The position numbers were made by a program, and so were the translations under genes. A model generated the notes under the pieces. The model saw nothing but the letters and a program-made list of their open reading frames with translations, ran no database searches and had not been told where the DNA came from. DNA of 64,000 nucleotides from Lasiosphaeria ovina (lineage: Eukaryota; Ascomycota; Sordariomycetes; Sordariales; Lasiosphaeriaceae): positions 4,960,001-5,024,000 of the forward strand of contig JAULSN010000003.1 of assembly GCA_033439765.1 (NCBI GenBank), written 5' to 3'. Shown here one piece after another: positions 1-10,529 of the stretch. Positions within the stretch are counted from its first letter, which is position 1, and the number at the start of each line of letters is the position of its first letter.

Positions 1-2
1 CC

Positions 3-227
3 GAGTCCAAGGGCGACTACGCCGCCATCTACGGCTCTATCACGGTGCAGATGTCGTACCCCTTCGGTTCCGACACGCGCCACGCCATCAACCAAGCGTA
101 CGGCGACTCGCAGAAGTACATGTTGATTGCCGCAACGGCCGTCCAGGCCATCTCGGTCGTGTGCGTCCTGCTCTGGCGCGACGTCAAGGTCAAGGATTTC
201 AAGCAGGTCAAGGGTGTGGTGGTTTGA
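3..227 (+). CDS. Siderophore-iron MFS transporter, C-terminal end (partial)
   Basis: This is the last 74 codons of a gene that begins before the window, read in the frame starting at base 3 and ending at TGA 225-227. The peptide has a final membrane segment (about YMLIAATAVQAISVVCVLL) and a charged cytosolic tail ending in KQVKG. Before it lies AYGDSQKYM, resembling the AYG-S-Q-YM element near the C-terminus of fungal siderophore transporters of the MirB/Str/Sit family. These plasma-membrane proton symporters import ferric siderophores. The family assignment rests on this tail only, so another MFS drug/H+ antiporter-type transporter is possible. Confidence 0.7.
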   Translation, partial: ESKGDYAAIYGSITVQMSYPFGSDTRHAINQAYGDSQKYMLIAATAVQAISVVCVLLWRDVKVKDFKQVKGVVV

Positions 228-631
228 TTCCCGTGCCGTGTGCACAAGGCATGAAGAGGTTGCTGTAATAAGGAGTTGGCTTCCAGTGACCCGATCTTGT
301 ATAATGGGAGGGGTTTGAATTTCATTGGGATGGGGCGAATATCGGATGAGAAAAGTCGCAGATACCACTTTGTTAGTCAGTGAAATTTCTTACAGGAGTT
401 ACTACTGCATTTTCTACACATTTTGCTGCCCGGTGCCTATCTTTCGCCAGTTGTTTTACAATGATACTTAGTACAATCCTTGGGATCCCCGCCGATTTAT
501 TTTCTGGGACCACATTCCCTACCCGATTTCTAACTTGCTAATTATCGTACAAACACACCTCTAAGAGTCCTTGGAAAGATAACATGAGAGCCGAAGAGGA
601 TACGAAAAAAGAGAAGAATAGCAGCCAACTA
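228..631. other. Intergenic, convergent 3' ends
   Basis: This spacer lies between the transporter end (+) and the kelch gene end (-). It is AT-richer than its neighbours and no open frame in it has family character. It presumably holds both polyadenylation regions. Confidence 0.5.
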
Positions 632-2109
632 TTACTCCCGCCGGTCATTGTCCGCATACCCATACGCGAGCCGCAGGATCCAGCCGTCGGCCTCTTTCTC
701 GCCCTTGGGATTCACGCCGCCCCAGAGCACGACGCCCTTGCCGCTGAGACACGAGTCGACGCCGAACAGGCCGCGCGGGCCGGGGTGCACCTTGCCCTCT
801 GACGCGCCCATCTGCTCCGTGGCGACCAGCTCGACGGCCGACCACGCCAGCTCGCCCGACTGCATGCCCGGGACGCGGGATCGGATGGCGTCCTTGGCCG
901 CCGCGGCGTTGAACCCGTGCGTCGGCAGCTGCAGCGCCCAAATGTCCGAGTAGTACTTGTCGTGACCCCTGGCAGCCGCGTCGTCCGAGTCCACGTCGTC
1001 GCACCCAAACATGTACACCAGGTAGTTGCGGCCCATGCCCGTCGAAAGCGGCACTAGCGCGCCGCCGCCGCGCGGCCGCGGGCCGGGCGTCAGCGCGTTC
1101 GTTGGGAAATCCACCGTCTGCCAGACCAGCGCCCCGGGCCGCGCCCGCTCCGTCGCCGACCCCAGCAACCGCAGAAAGTGCACGCTGCCGCTGACACCGC
1201 TGCCCCCCTCGCCGGTGCCCACCGTGTACAGCGTGGCCTCCTTACCGCCGACATACGCCGCGGCCAGCGGCGCGCCGGGCACCCCAGGCAGCGTCGTCCA
1301 CGCCCCGGCCTCGAGATCATACAGCCACGTCTCGGTCTGCGTGTCGCGCGAGACCGAGATCCCCTGGGCCTCCGGCGCCGCCACGCGGTCAAGCACGCTC
1401 GCCTCGCTCGCCGCAGCCGCCCGCCCCCCGTGCAGCACCAGCACCCCCTGCGCGTCGTCGGCAAACAGCCAGTGCCCGAACCGCGGCGCCATGCGCACGT
1501 CCAGCTGCGTCGTGCCGCGCAGCTTGCTCCACCGCAGCGTCGCGCTATCCCACCGCCACAGGCAGTTGTCCGCGTCGATGGGGGTGCCATCACCATCACT
1601 ATTGCCGGCACCACGGCCGCCGTGCACAATCACGAACTGGCCGCCCTGCGCGCACGCCGCGTGCTGCCGCCGCGCGGCCGGCTGAAGCAACTCTGGGGTG
1701 GCCGTGCTGGTGTCTTTCATGGGGAATGCTTGGATCAGCTGGTACCGCGTCTCCGGTGCCGCGAACTTGCTGTTCGGCAGCGAGACCGACACCATATCCG
1801 TCGAGCAGAGCGTGCCGTCACGGCCCTCACCACCGAAGATGTATGCTGTCTCGCCGAGGACGGTTACGCTGTGGTGCGAGCGGGCGAGGTCCGGTCTGGG
1901 TTTGATGAGGAGAGGGTGTGAGTTGGGGTTATGATATCTTAAGGGGGGTTGGTGTTTACTTACGACTCGCTGTCCTGCGGCTTGGACAGCTGCGTCAGGG
2001 TGACTTTGGGCGGCTGGGTCGGCGATGCTACCGCCGCGGCGACGGCCACTTCGACGCCCGTGGCTACGACCTGCTCGACGGCGATGGCGGCCGCTGCAAC
2101 TTCGGCCAT
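632..2109 (-). CDS. Kelch-repeat (beta-propeller) protein
   Basis: Two exons give 469 aa. Exon 1 runs 2109-1964 from ATG 2109. The intron is 1963-1896 (donor GTAAGT, acceptor CAG), and exon 2 is 1895-632 ending in TAA. The join yields the first kelch blade, SHHSVTVLGETAYIFGGEG, which confirms the splice. At least five kelch-type strands ending in GG or similar follow (FVIVHGG, VLVLHGG, YLVYMFG, VVLWGG). The N-terminus is an Ala/Val-rich stretch that is not a clear signal peptide. Kelch propellers are protein-interaction scaffolds. Fungal members of this size are generally uncharacterised, so no specific partner or enzyme activity can be assigned. Confidence 0.8.
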
Positions 2110-3320
2110 GTTTGTGTTGGTTTTCTTTGTTGTTTTAGTGGTGGTCAATATTGAGAATGGCCGTTCGTTAAACTCAGATTCCTGTGGTTGTTAATGTGGA
2201 AGGGATGTCAAGATGTGGGGAGAGCAAAGGCAGCTTCCAGAGCAGGTGTTGATGACGTAGGTGGTGGGGGATCAGCGGTGGCTTGGGCAAGTGCAGGGGC
2301 GTCGGGTGCCGAAATGGGATCGCGGGTTAGGGTTAAAGTCGGCTGGTTAGTACAGGTGTAATTTCTGTCACACAAAGAGGTCCAGCCATTCTGTTTCTCC
2401 AAGATACCTAACAGGTTCTTGCGTCTTGCCAGGATGTCTTGGCCCAAGCACCAGAGTTTGTCGAGGTTTGTCCCCCAAAACCAGACGATTCACCCCACCT
2501 CTCAGCTTGGCTGCATGAGAAAGTGCCGCTAGACTTGGAGGAGGATCAGAGACGCGGCACGCCGGTTTCCATTTTCCACGTCCGTCTGCAACAGTTTCGC
2601 GGAGGGCGATAACAGCGACGTGTCCCCAACACCATCTCCGTTCAGCCCTACGCCCGAGATTCTTAGAATGCCCCCTATCGTCCAATGGGGGTCGCGCCGC
2701 AAGAGGTTGTCCTGTCTTGCAGGCGAGGTCGTAGGGCTGGGCCGCCCGGCAATGCAAAGTGTGCGTTGGAGCTCCAGACGTACAACCAATCGAAGGCCAG
2801 TGTGCTCACACTTGGTCGCTGTCACCGACTTTAATGCGACCCATTCAACGCACGCGCGATTGCAAATGGAGGCTGCCTCCCTGAGCCAAGTAGAATACCC
2901 CGCTCTCGACACTCGAGGTCTGGAACGCAGAAGCAAGTCAGTGTGCTCAACCGAGATGGCATGACCAATCCGACAGCCGCGATATGTCGCGTGCCCAGAC
3001 CGTGGCGGGCAATAGATCGGCTCAGCCCTAAAGACTATCTCGAAGGCGGGGCAGGACTGGTCGTTCTGGGAATGCCAAACACCGAAAGCACACAAGGCTC
3101 TCCGCCAAGTCTTATCAGAGGCAGCCAGGGACGAATGTGGCTGGCTGGAACTGCAACTACGACGGATTGGGTTGGGCAAGTCCAGCCAATCAGGTGATTA
3201 GGTGTATGTCGACCACCACCCTCTCCAGCACCCGGAGAATAAAGCAACTACCTAGTCACAGATGCCCAGGCAGCTAGCACCTTGGCATATTGAATGAGTG
3301 GCAGAGCCCAGGGGCCAGGG
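2110..3320. other. Intergenic, divergent promoters
   Basis: About 1.2 kb lies between the divergently transcribed kelch (-) and M4 peptidase (+) genes. Several open frames of up to 216 codons cross it on both strands, but none shows a domain, a good start context or family-like composition. I regard the stretch as regulatory DNA. Confidence 0.5.
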
Positions 3321-3329
3321 TATAAATAT
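3321..3329 (+). promoter_or_regulatory. TATA-like box of the M4 peptidase gene
   Basis: TATAAATAT lies 175 bp before ATG 3496. It is followed by a pyrimidine-rich leader typical of filamentous-fungal promoters. Confidence 0.45.
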
Positions 3330-3495
3330 GTGTGCACATTGCCGCTGTCAAATTTGAGGTTATTATGATCTATCCCGTTGTCTTCTTTCTGTTCTACAAG
3401 TTCCATCCAGTTTGACCGCTGAGCTCCTTGAAACAACACAGACGCTATACCACTCATACCTACGCTCTAGTAACATCCCAACTCCGTCTCTCACC

Positions 3496-4985
3496 ATGGC
3501 TTCTCACGGCTACATGTGCTCCATTATCCCGCCCTATCTCCTGGAGAGCCTGTGCAACTGTGAAGACGACGAGGTCCGCGAGAGTGCCCATTCTACCTTT
3601 GCTCTGCAGGAGACTCTCCACAAGCATCGCCACGACCTCTTTGCCGCCAAGTGTGCCTCGCTAGGCCACCAGCACGGTGACCATGGCCATCACGACCATG
3701 GCTCAGCTCCCCAGGGCATCATCCCGGGCGCCCTGCTAGAGGCAGTGTCTACATCGGATGAAGTCGACGACGAAACCAAGAAAGCCGCCCAGAAGAGCCT
3801 CCAGCTATCCCAAGAGGTCCGCGACGACCGTGCTACCGTGGCCGTGGCGACTTCAGACGCCGCCGTCACCGTGTCTGGCCTCGCCGCCGAGGCCGGCCCC
3901 GAGGGCACCGAGACGGGCTTCTGGCGCGGCGTTTACGACATGAAGAACAAGGGCGACGCGAACAAGCCGTGGACGTTCAGCCTGCTCCCCGGCCGTGCCG
4001 TCCGTCTCGAGGGCCAGGCCCCGAGCAAGGACAAGGCCGTCAACGAAGCCTACGATAACGCGCTCAACGTTCTCCAGTTCTACAAGAAGCACTTCAACTA
4101 CAACTCGCTCGACAACAACCACATGCCCGTCAAGAGCTCGGTGCACTTTGGCCAGTCGCTAGGCAACGCCTTTTGGCTGAGCTCCAGCGAGCAGATGGTG
4201 TACGGCGATGGCAACACCTTCATCCACAACTTCACCGGCTGCATCGACGTTATCGGCCACGAGATGACGGTACGTGTCTAGTTTCTGTCAGGGGGGTCAC
4301 GAGAGACTAACCAACTGGCGCGGGAATCAGCACGCCGTCACGCAGTACAACAGCGCGCTCGAGTACAAGGACGAGTCGGGCGCGCTGAACGAGCACCTGT
4401 CGGACGTGTTCGGCATCATGGTGAAGCAGATGGTCGAGGACGAGACGGCCGAGAACGCCGACTGGCTGATCGGCGAAGGCTGTCTGCTGCCGGGCGTCAA
4501 GGGCGTATCGCTGCGCAACATGAAGAACCCGGGCACCGCGTACAACGACCCTCGCTTTGTGAGTCTTTCTTACCCAGCCTGCCTGCAACCCCCTCCCACT
4601 CCAAACATCGCCAAGAACTTGATTCTAACCGACGCAACGTCAACAGGGCGCCGACCTGCAGCCGGCCAGCGTGGCCGAGGTGCCGGCCGTCATGGCCAAG
4701 TACGGTGACTTTATCCGCAACCGCGACTACGGCGGCGTGCACATCTTCTCGGGCATCCCGAACCGCGCCTTCGTGCTGGCCGCCACCGCGTTTGGCGGCT
4801 ACTCGTGGGAGCGCGCGGGCCAGATCTGGTGGAAGGTGGTCACGGAGCGGCGCATCGGCAAGAACTGCACCTTTGTGCAGTTCGCCGACGCCACCGTCGA
4901 CGCCGCCGCCGAGCTCTATGATGCTGATGCTGCCAAGATTGTGCGCGACGCCTGGACCCAGGTCGGCGTTGTGCGCACTGTTTGA
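3496..4985 (+). CDS. M4 (thermolysin-like) metallopeptidase, protealysin type
   Basis: Three exons (3496-4269, 4331-4558, 4647-4985) give 446 aa. ATG 3496 sits in TCACCATGG. This zinc endopeptidase has HEMTH at residues 255-259, the third zinc ligand E279 in GALNEHLSDVFG, and the proton-donor His366 in GGVHIFSG, so the full thermolysin active site is present. There is no signal peptide. The protein starts with a CSIIPPYLLE element near residues 8-17, the conserved start of the short propeptide of protealysin-like M4 enzymes, and a His-rich stretch (GHQHGDHGHHDHG) follows near residue 60. The family is mainly bacterial, so ancient transfer into fungi is a reasonable inference. Intron 1 splits the HExxH motif between T258 and H259. 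Confidence 0.93.
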
Positions 4986-5757
4986 GTGTCTGGCGGTTGC
5001 GGTGGTGTGCTTGTCTGGCGTCTCCTTTCGATGCTTGTGTTGCCCTCGAATACCCTCGAATACCCTCGAAAGATGGACGGAAATTTCCTTCACTGAAGTA
5101 TTCAGCCCTAAAATGAATTTTGAACAGAAAAAACACCAATGCATGCCATTGCCCCCTTATTATAGCAGTTCTCCAGATTTGTGCTTGACTGCTTGTGTCA
5201 TAAATGATCTCCACAAAAGAACACCGGTTTGCTCAACCCAAACCCCCTTTGGCCAAACGACACATCCTTGGCTGACGTTTCGGCCCGTAAAAGCCCTTCC
5301 CGGGCTCCAAAGACGGCTGGCGCATTGAGCTTGGCCACCGCGCCCCTGTAACAGTGGGATCGAGCGGCCCAAAACAGTAGGCGATACGCTGTCAGGCCTG
5401 CGTTTCTGTGGAGACGCTCAGGAGTCAATTGGCCACCGGCAGGCCTCCGCAGCATCGTATGTCGTTCGCCTTTGCGCTAGGAGTCTCGGCAGTCTAGATT
5501 AGCTCCCAGAGATCTGAGATTTCCTGAATTTCGCCACCCCCCCTGGCCCCTTTGCCTACCTGGGATAGCCCCTAAATTGAATGACATTTGCCTGCCGATG
5601 GGGTGCTTTCCCCTTTCCCCCGCGTTCCTCTCGTTCGACATTCCGCGACGCCATCTGCAACTATTACGACCACAGCGAAAAGACAATAAGCAGCAGCCAC
5701 ACTGCGCGCCCACCAAGCCAGGACCAACCTCGAGAATCCTCGCCCAGCCCAGCCAGA
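4986..5757. other. Intergenic with a small 10-bp tandem repeat
   Basis: This is the 3' flank of the peptidase and the promoter/leader of the next gene. Three copies of CCCTCGAATA lie at about 5043-5070. No coding feature is supported. Confidence 0.5.
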
Positions 5758-6640
5758 ATGGCGGCAGGAGGCTACAATGTGGGCGAGTCGTCGCCGTTCA
5801 TGAAGCGGGTGCTGGTGCCGTTCTGGGTGGCACGCATCTTGCTGATGCTGTTCGAGATCGGCGTGTACGCGCTGAGCATCGGCGTGGTCGCGCACTACCG
5901 GGAGAACCTGAGCAGCTACGAGCGCGCACACCCGGACGAGTACAACGTCAACGTGACGCGGGTCATCGCCATCGCGTCCGTCATCCTCGTCATCATCCTC
6001 GCGTGTCTGGTGCTCGACATTGTGTGCATCGTCATGCGCGCGCGCCGCACCCTCAGCCCGCGCCTGTTCCTCATCATCAACGTCGCCCAGTCCACCGTCT
6101 GGGTCGTGCTGTTCATCCTGTCCATGGTCGGCTCGCCAGGCCCGCTGGCGCTGTTCCTGAATGTTATTATCCTGTGGGTCCCCCCCTCCTCCTTCCATCT
6201 GATAGTGGCTACCTATCAAAAGTCATATCCCATATAACCAACCCCCAGCTAACCACCTCTGACAAACTAGCCTCTCCTTCCTCGGCGTGCTCATCTACGC
6301 CTCGGTCATCTTCCACCGCTTCCGTAAGGGTAAGATCGTCCCCGCCTACGCGGCCGCGCTTAACCCGGAGCTGCACAACATGCACAACATTCACAACATC
6401 CACGCCAACAACACCAACACGGGCTACGCCCCGGGCTACCCGACCGACCCACTCGAGCAGCACCGCCAGCCGCAACCGCCGCAGCAGGCCGGTTTCTCGC
6501 ACTACGAGCCCACGGCGTACCCCCAGCAGCAGCAGTATCAGGGCCAACATTATGGCCAGCAGCAGCAACACGAGTACCCCAAAGCCAGCTACTACGATGC
6601 GCAGGCGCCGCCGGAGCTGCATAATCGGAGCTTGGCCTGA
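5758..6640 (+). CDS. Four-pass membrane protein with Gln/His-rich tail
   Basis: Two exons (5758-6173 and 6271-6640) give 261 aa. The intron uses GTGGGT and CTAG, with CTAAC upstream of the acceptor. Four hydrophobic segments are visible: about residues 20-42, 66-92, 100-122 and 128-152. The last one spans the splice junction (NVIIL/LSFLGVLIYASVIF), which supports the join. The ~100-residue cytosolic tail is rich in His, Asn, Gln, Pro and Tyr (HNMHNIHNIHANN, several QQQQ runs). The arrangement resembles MARVEL-like or other small fungal tetraspan proteins, but I cannot name the family. A plasma- or endo-membrane location is inferred. Confidence 0.75.
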
Positions 6641-7323
6641 TTGATCAGCTGATAATTTGGTTTTTTTTTCTTTTGTCTTGTAAATATGTCTAGGGCATTT
6701 CGTTTACCTGCATTAACTTGGAAATTTTAAGTCAAGGTTGCGTCCAATCAAGCACGTATTTATTGCATAATTAGGAGATAGTTGGGTTTGCTTTCTCACC
6801 AACTATATACCATCTGTACATATACCAAGGGCTTTTGAGTTTTATACATTAGATTCACATTGTTGGAACTGTCATACTCCTGAAACCATTTACAAGTCGC
6901 TAGCAAATGGCGGCAAATATATATAGGATGTGACATTAAGCTCGGTACCTTTCCCGGGGCGTTTCTATTTCGTCCAAAAATCTTGTGGGGATTTTGATCC
7001 AATGACATGGGCGCCATACCATAGTCTCTGGTCCCAAGCCATTGAAACATGGAGAAACTCACGCGTCCAACGGTCCAAGTATCCGTATCTTCGTGCTAGA
7101 AACACTATCCACAGACCCCGGGAGTCTTTTCGACTCCATAGCCATGCCATCACCTAAAAGAACATCCCGGAGGTGGATCTTCACCCGGGCGTCGGGCTTC
7201 TCCAACGCGCGAGTTTCGGAATGTATTTAATCCCCGCCAGATCTGCGCGTCTCCGTTCCACGGTCTGTTCACTTTTGGCCCCAACCTGTTACAGACTTTA
7301 TCCCCTTGCCGTCCGGGCAATTC
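6641..7323. other. Intergenic, convergent 3' ends
   Basis: AT-rich 3' flank shared by the tetraspan gene (+) and the large membrane-protein gene (-). I see no gene in it. Confidence 0.5.
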
Positions 7324-9339
7324 TCAAACAGCAATGCTCTGAACCATCTCGAACTCGACGCGACGGTGGCCGTTGAAGGGCCGCGTGCTGCGCGCCAGCC
7401 CCGCGATGCCGTCCTTGTCGACGCCGTACCGCACCTCGAGCGCGCCGAGCTCGTGCGGCAGATACGTCTTGGCCGCGTCGGTGCCCGCCTGCCCGCGCAG
7501 CCAGCCCGTCTGCGCGCTCTTGAGCAGCTCGCCGGGCCCCGCCAGCCGCATCACGGGGATCTGGTTCCGCGCGTGCGTCGCCGCCGCCCACCACGCCACC
7601 GCCGCCCCGAGCGCCGCCACGAGCCCCGGCAGCAGGATCAGCAGCATTGCGCGCGACGGGTCGAGCTTTTTTGTTGGTATTGTTGACTTGAGTATCGCTG
7701 TGGTTGGGGGTGTGGACGAGGACGATGACGCACGAGTGCGCGATGTCGCCTGCGCCAGCGCGCCCACCGCCATGCGCACAAACGTGTCGATGCCTTCGAC
7801 TGTCCACGTGTTGCGCTCCGCGCCGGAGGTTGTGTAGGCCACGGGTAGGTTTGTGGTCGTCGAGTTGAAGAACATGGGCTGCGTGCCGTCGACGCTGCTG
7901 CCAGCGAGGAGCGGTGCGGCGGTGAACCACAGAAGCATCTCGTTGATGCGTGTTTCGGCGGCCGCGCTGTTGAGCTCGAGGTTGTCGGCGGATGACAGGA
8001 CTGCGAGGCCGTCGGTGTTGCTGTGGTCCGACCCCGCAGTTGTGAGAAGGGCGCCGTCGATTGCCTCAATGTCCACGTCGCATGCCACGGCCGATGTGCC
8101 TCCTATCCCGTTCCCTAAGACCAGGGTTGTCCAGCTGCCTCCGTCAATGGAGCCGTTCAACGCGGCAAATACCAGCGTCGTCCTGGTCCGCCGCGCCGAG
8201 ACGAACTCGAAGCCGTCTGCCCACAGCGTAAGCTGCGGCAGTGGCCGCACCCAGACCTCGGCGCTGTTATTTTTGTTGCTGGTGCGCGTCATATTCGTCT
8301 TGAAGGCGTTCCACCACACCCCGTCGCGGTTAAGTTGCTGCACTTGTCGCGGGCTGCACGAGACTGACGTCTGCAGCCGAAGCGCCTTGGCCGAGAAGCT
8401 GCCTCGCTTGCTCAGCGTCTCTCTGTCGACGTACCATTCCCGGTATGCCGGTAGTGGCTCCGACGACGGGTCTGTCGCCCAGGAATTGTACTCGGCAAGC
8501 ACGCCGACCATGACGGACGTGGGCGGGTCTGTCTGCGCATACAGCTCGCGGATGCCGCCGCCGGGGACATAGCTGCTCTCGAGCTCGACAGACTGCCATG
8601 TTGACGTGTATGCGTAGCCGATCAGCGGAGCCGCGGCGAGTGGGATTAGTATGACTGCTACCGCAGCCGCGAGCACGCAGCCGGTCGCGAGGTTCTTGGC
8701 CGACATGAGCGCCACGGGGGCTGCTATTATTGATCCCCGCGTTGTTGACAGGTATGCCTCGAGCCCCCTAATGGTAAAGAGATGCTCGGACAGCAGGGGC
8801 CAGACGGCCGCCTCGCAAAATGCCAGTGCGACATAGGCCAAGGCGGCCATGCCTATGGAGAACACCAAAGTAATGATGCCCTGGATGGTGCCGAGATGGT
8901 CGATCGTCCAGTCATCGGCCTTGTTGCAGTTGACGGCCCATGCCGGACACTCGAGGAGCTGCCTGCTCGTCGCACTCGTATAGACTATGGCGACGACGAC
9001 GAAGATGGCCCCCGCGCAGAGAGCGGCCGGGAGCGAGAGATGGGTCGCCACGAGCGCCCACCACCCCAGGCGCCGGGGCGCAGGCTGGGCGTCGAGGACA
9101 AAGTCATGGTCCGATGCAAGCCGCCTCACCTCTCGCGGAGTCGGAGAACCGGGAGAGCGCATGTCGTCCAGCAGCTCGGAGCTTCCCCGCTGGGCCGCCG
9201 AGGGGTCGAACTGGAACTGCTCCGTGAAGATGGACTTGTGCGATCGGCTTCGGTTCAGAGATTTGGCCTGGAACATGAAACTGACATTTGCCGACGATTG
9301 AAGATCTGGTGGGACGGTTTGGGATTTATGTGCCGACAT
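7324..9339 (-). CDS. Large fungal multi-pass membrane protein, function unknown
   Basis: A single open frame of 671 codons starts at ATG 9339. Residues 1-90 are a charged, Ser-rich cytosolic segment. Hydrophobic segments follow near residues 91-118 (starting LGWWALVATHLSL), 150-185 and 220-245. A ~330-residue, probably extracytosolic domain with two or more Cys and several N-x-S/T sites comes next, and a last membrane segment lies near 555-585 (MLLILLPGLVAALGAAVAWW). This two-ended architecture with a large lumenal domain is common among lineage-specific ascomycete membrane proteins. I do not recognise a named family or catalytic motif. Confidence 0.75.
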   Translation of the reverse strand: MSAHKSQTVPPDLQSSANVSFMFQAKSLNRSRSHKSIFTEQFQFDPSAAQRGSSELLDDMRSPGSPTPREVRRLASDHDFVLDAQPAPRRLGWWALVATHLSLPAALCAGAIFVVVAIVYTSATSRQLLECPAWAVNCNKADDWTIDHLGTIQGIITLVFSIGMAALAYVALAFCEAAVWPLLSEHLFTIRGLEAYLSTTRGSIIAAPVALMSAKNLATGCVLAAAVAVILIPLAAAPLIGYAYTSTWQSVELESSYVPGGGIRELYAQTDPPTSVMVGVLAEYNSWATDPSSEPLPAYREWYVDRETLSKRGSFSAKALRLQTSVSCSPRQVQQLNRDGVWWNAFKTNMTRTSNKNNSAEVWVRPLPQLTLWADGFEFVSARRTRTTLVFAALNGSIDGGSWTTLVLGNGIGGTSAVACDVDIEAIDGALLTTAGSDHSNTDGLAVLSSADNLELNSAAAETRINEMLLWFTAAPLLAGSSVDGTQPMFFNSTTTNLPVAYTTSGAERNTWTVEGIDTFVRMAVGALAQATSRTRASSSSSTPPTTAILKSTIPTKKLDPSRAMLLILLPGLVAALGAAVAWWAAATHARNQIPVMRLAGPGELLKSAQTGWLRGQAGTDAAKTYLPHELGALEVRYGVDKDGIAGLARSTRPFNGHRRVEFEMVQSIAV

Positions 9340-10029
9340 TCACTGGAAAACAGAATCGCGACACAAGATTTGAAGCAGGACTGCACGGCGTTGAAATGAC
9401 AGCGTTCATTTGCACTACGACTTTTTATCGCCCTCGAGTCGGACGTCCACACACACACACGTGGCGGGGAAGCATTCCAATCACTGGTCCGAATGACTCC
9501 CATCGTGTTTACGACAGGTGGCTCATTTTGCACACACAGCTCACCAACCCTGTGCGTCGATGTGCGTGCGTGTGGCCCAATTCGCAGTCTCGAAGATTGG
9601 GTTGGGCACGAAACGATTCAGGACCCGAGCCAAGCTGTTTTTGGCTCTGCCAGCACGCAAACACGCGCCCCAGGTAGCAAGGCCTCTATGTTGCCCAAGG
9701 CTTTTATCTTCAGGGCAGAATGCAAAGTGCACAATCCCCGCTCGTGGCGTGTCACACCCCATCGCCAGTGATTTGCATCTGCGGGTGGCCGCTGTGGCAG
9801 GGTTGGGAGCTCTGGCGATGCCCAATGAAAGTCAAGACTTGTTCTTCAGGCCTCTCCAGGTCCCGCCCTGCCTCCATTGGCGGCGGGACGGCCCGGAGTG
9901 CTCAAGGCCATCGAGGTTGAAACTCTTGGGTCGATTATTTCACACAATGCAACGTCCTAACTTATTGCTTGGTTCTAGAGCATGCTAGCTCGATTGAAGC
10001 TATTGAAATTCGCCGCCGCTTCTTCTCAT
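9340..10029. other. Intergenic, divergent promoters
   Basis: Upstream region of the membrane-protein gene (-), reaching to the first direct repeat. CA-rich and mixed sequence with no supported gene. Confidence 0.45.
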
Positions 10030-10156
10030 AAATAAGGCAGTCGAACTGTGCCGTGGGGGCTGGCATTTCCCCCCTCATTTTCTCGGTTCTCGCTTTTTAT
10101 TGGCCTGATCGGTCGTCTCCCCTGATAGTCTCGCCGCCCGGATCTTCTCGCCGAGA
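10030..10156 (+). repeat. Direct repeat copy A, upstream of the HET gene
   Basis: About 127 bp beginning AAATAAGGCAG and ending near TTCTCGCCGAGA. It matches, in the same orientation, 12299-12431 just beyond the HET gene. Shared blocks include CCCCCCTCATTTTCTCGGTT, TCGGTCGTC and TCTCGCCG, with scattered substitutions and a few small indels. I saw no TG...CA ends or open frame, so the repeat family is unknown. Confidence 0.7.
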
Positions 10157-10529
10157 TACAATCAAGCAGATGAAGAGAAGCCAGTGTGAGCTAAGAACCT
10201 AGGGAAAAGATGGCAAAATTGACTTATTTCGGAGAAAAGCGGCGCTATGCGTGCCTAGTTAATCTCACCCTCAGAGCCTCGGAGACCTGCATTGCGTCTG
10301 CGTCTTAGGGTGAATCAGCGCAGACGATTCAAGCCTCCCACGTGATTACGTCCAGACTTGAACATCTTATCATGTGCGGGGTTTGGTTTTCAGCTCAGCC
10401 GTTGCGTCGAGTTCCGATCACCACCAGTCAACGCTCTGCTCCCTGTCCTCTCGGCTGTCTCGGCCTTTCCTTCTTCCTTGTCACTAAACGTCCTCTAGTC
10501 CCCAGCAAGCTTCAACTATACTTCTGAAG

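Noticed and set aside
2529..3179. 216-codon frame on the minus strand (and overlapping plus-strand frames)
   Set aside because: No ATG in good context, no domain, overlapping equally long frames on the other strand. Judged chance in promoter DNA.
4497..5144. Antisense frame over the M4 peptidase gene
   Set aside because: It mirrors a strongly coding GC-rich exon and shows no motif of its own.
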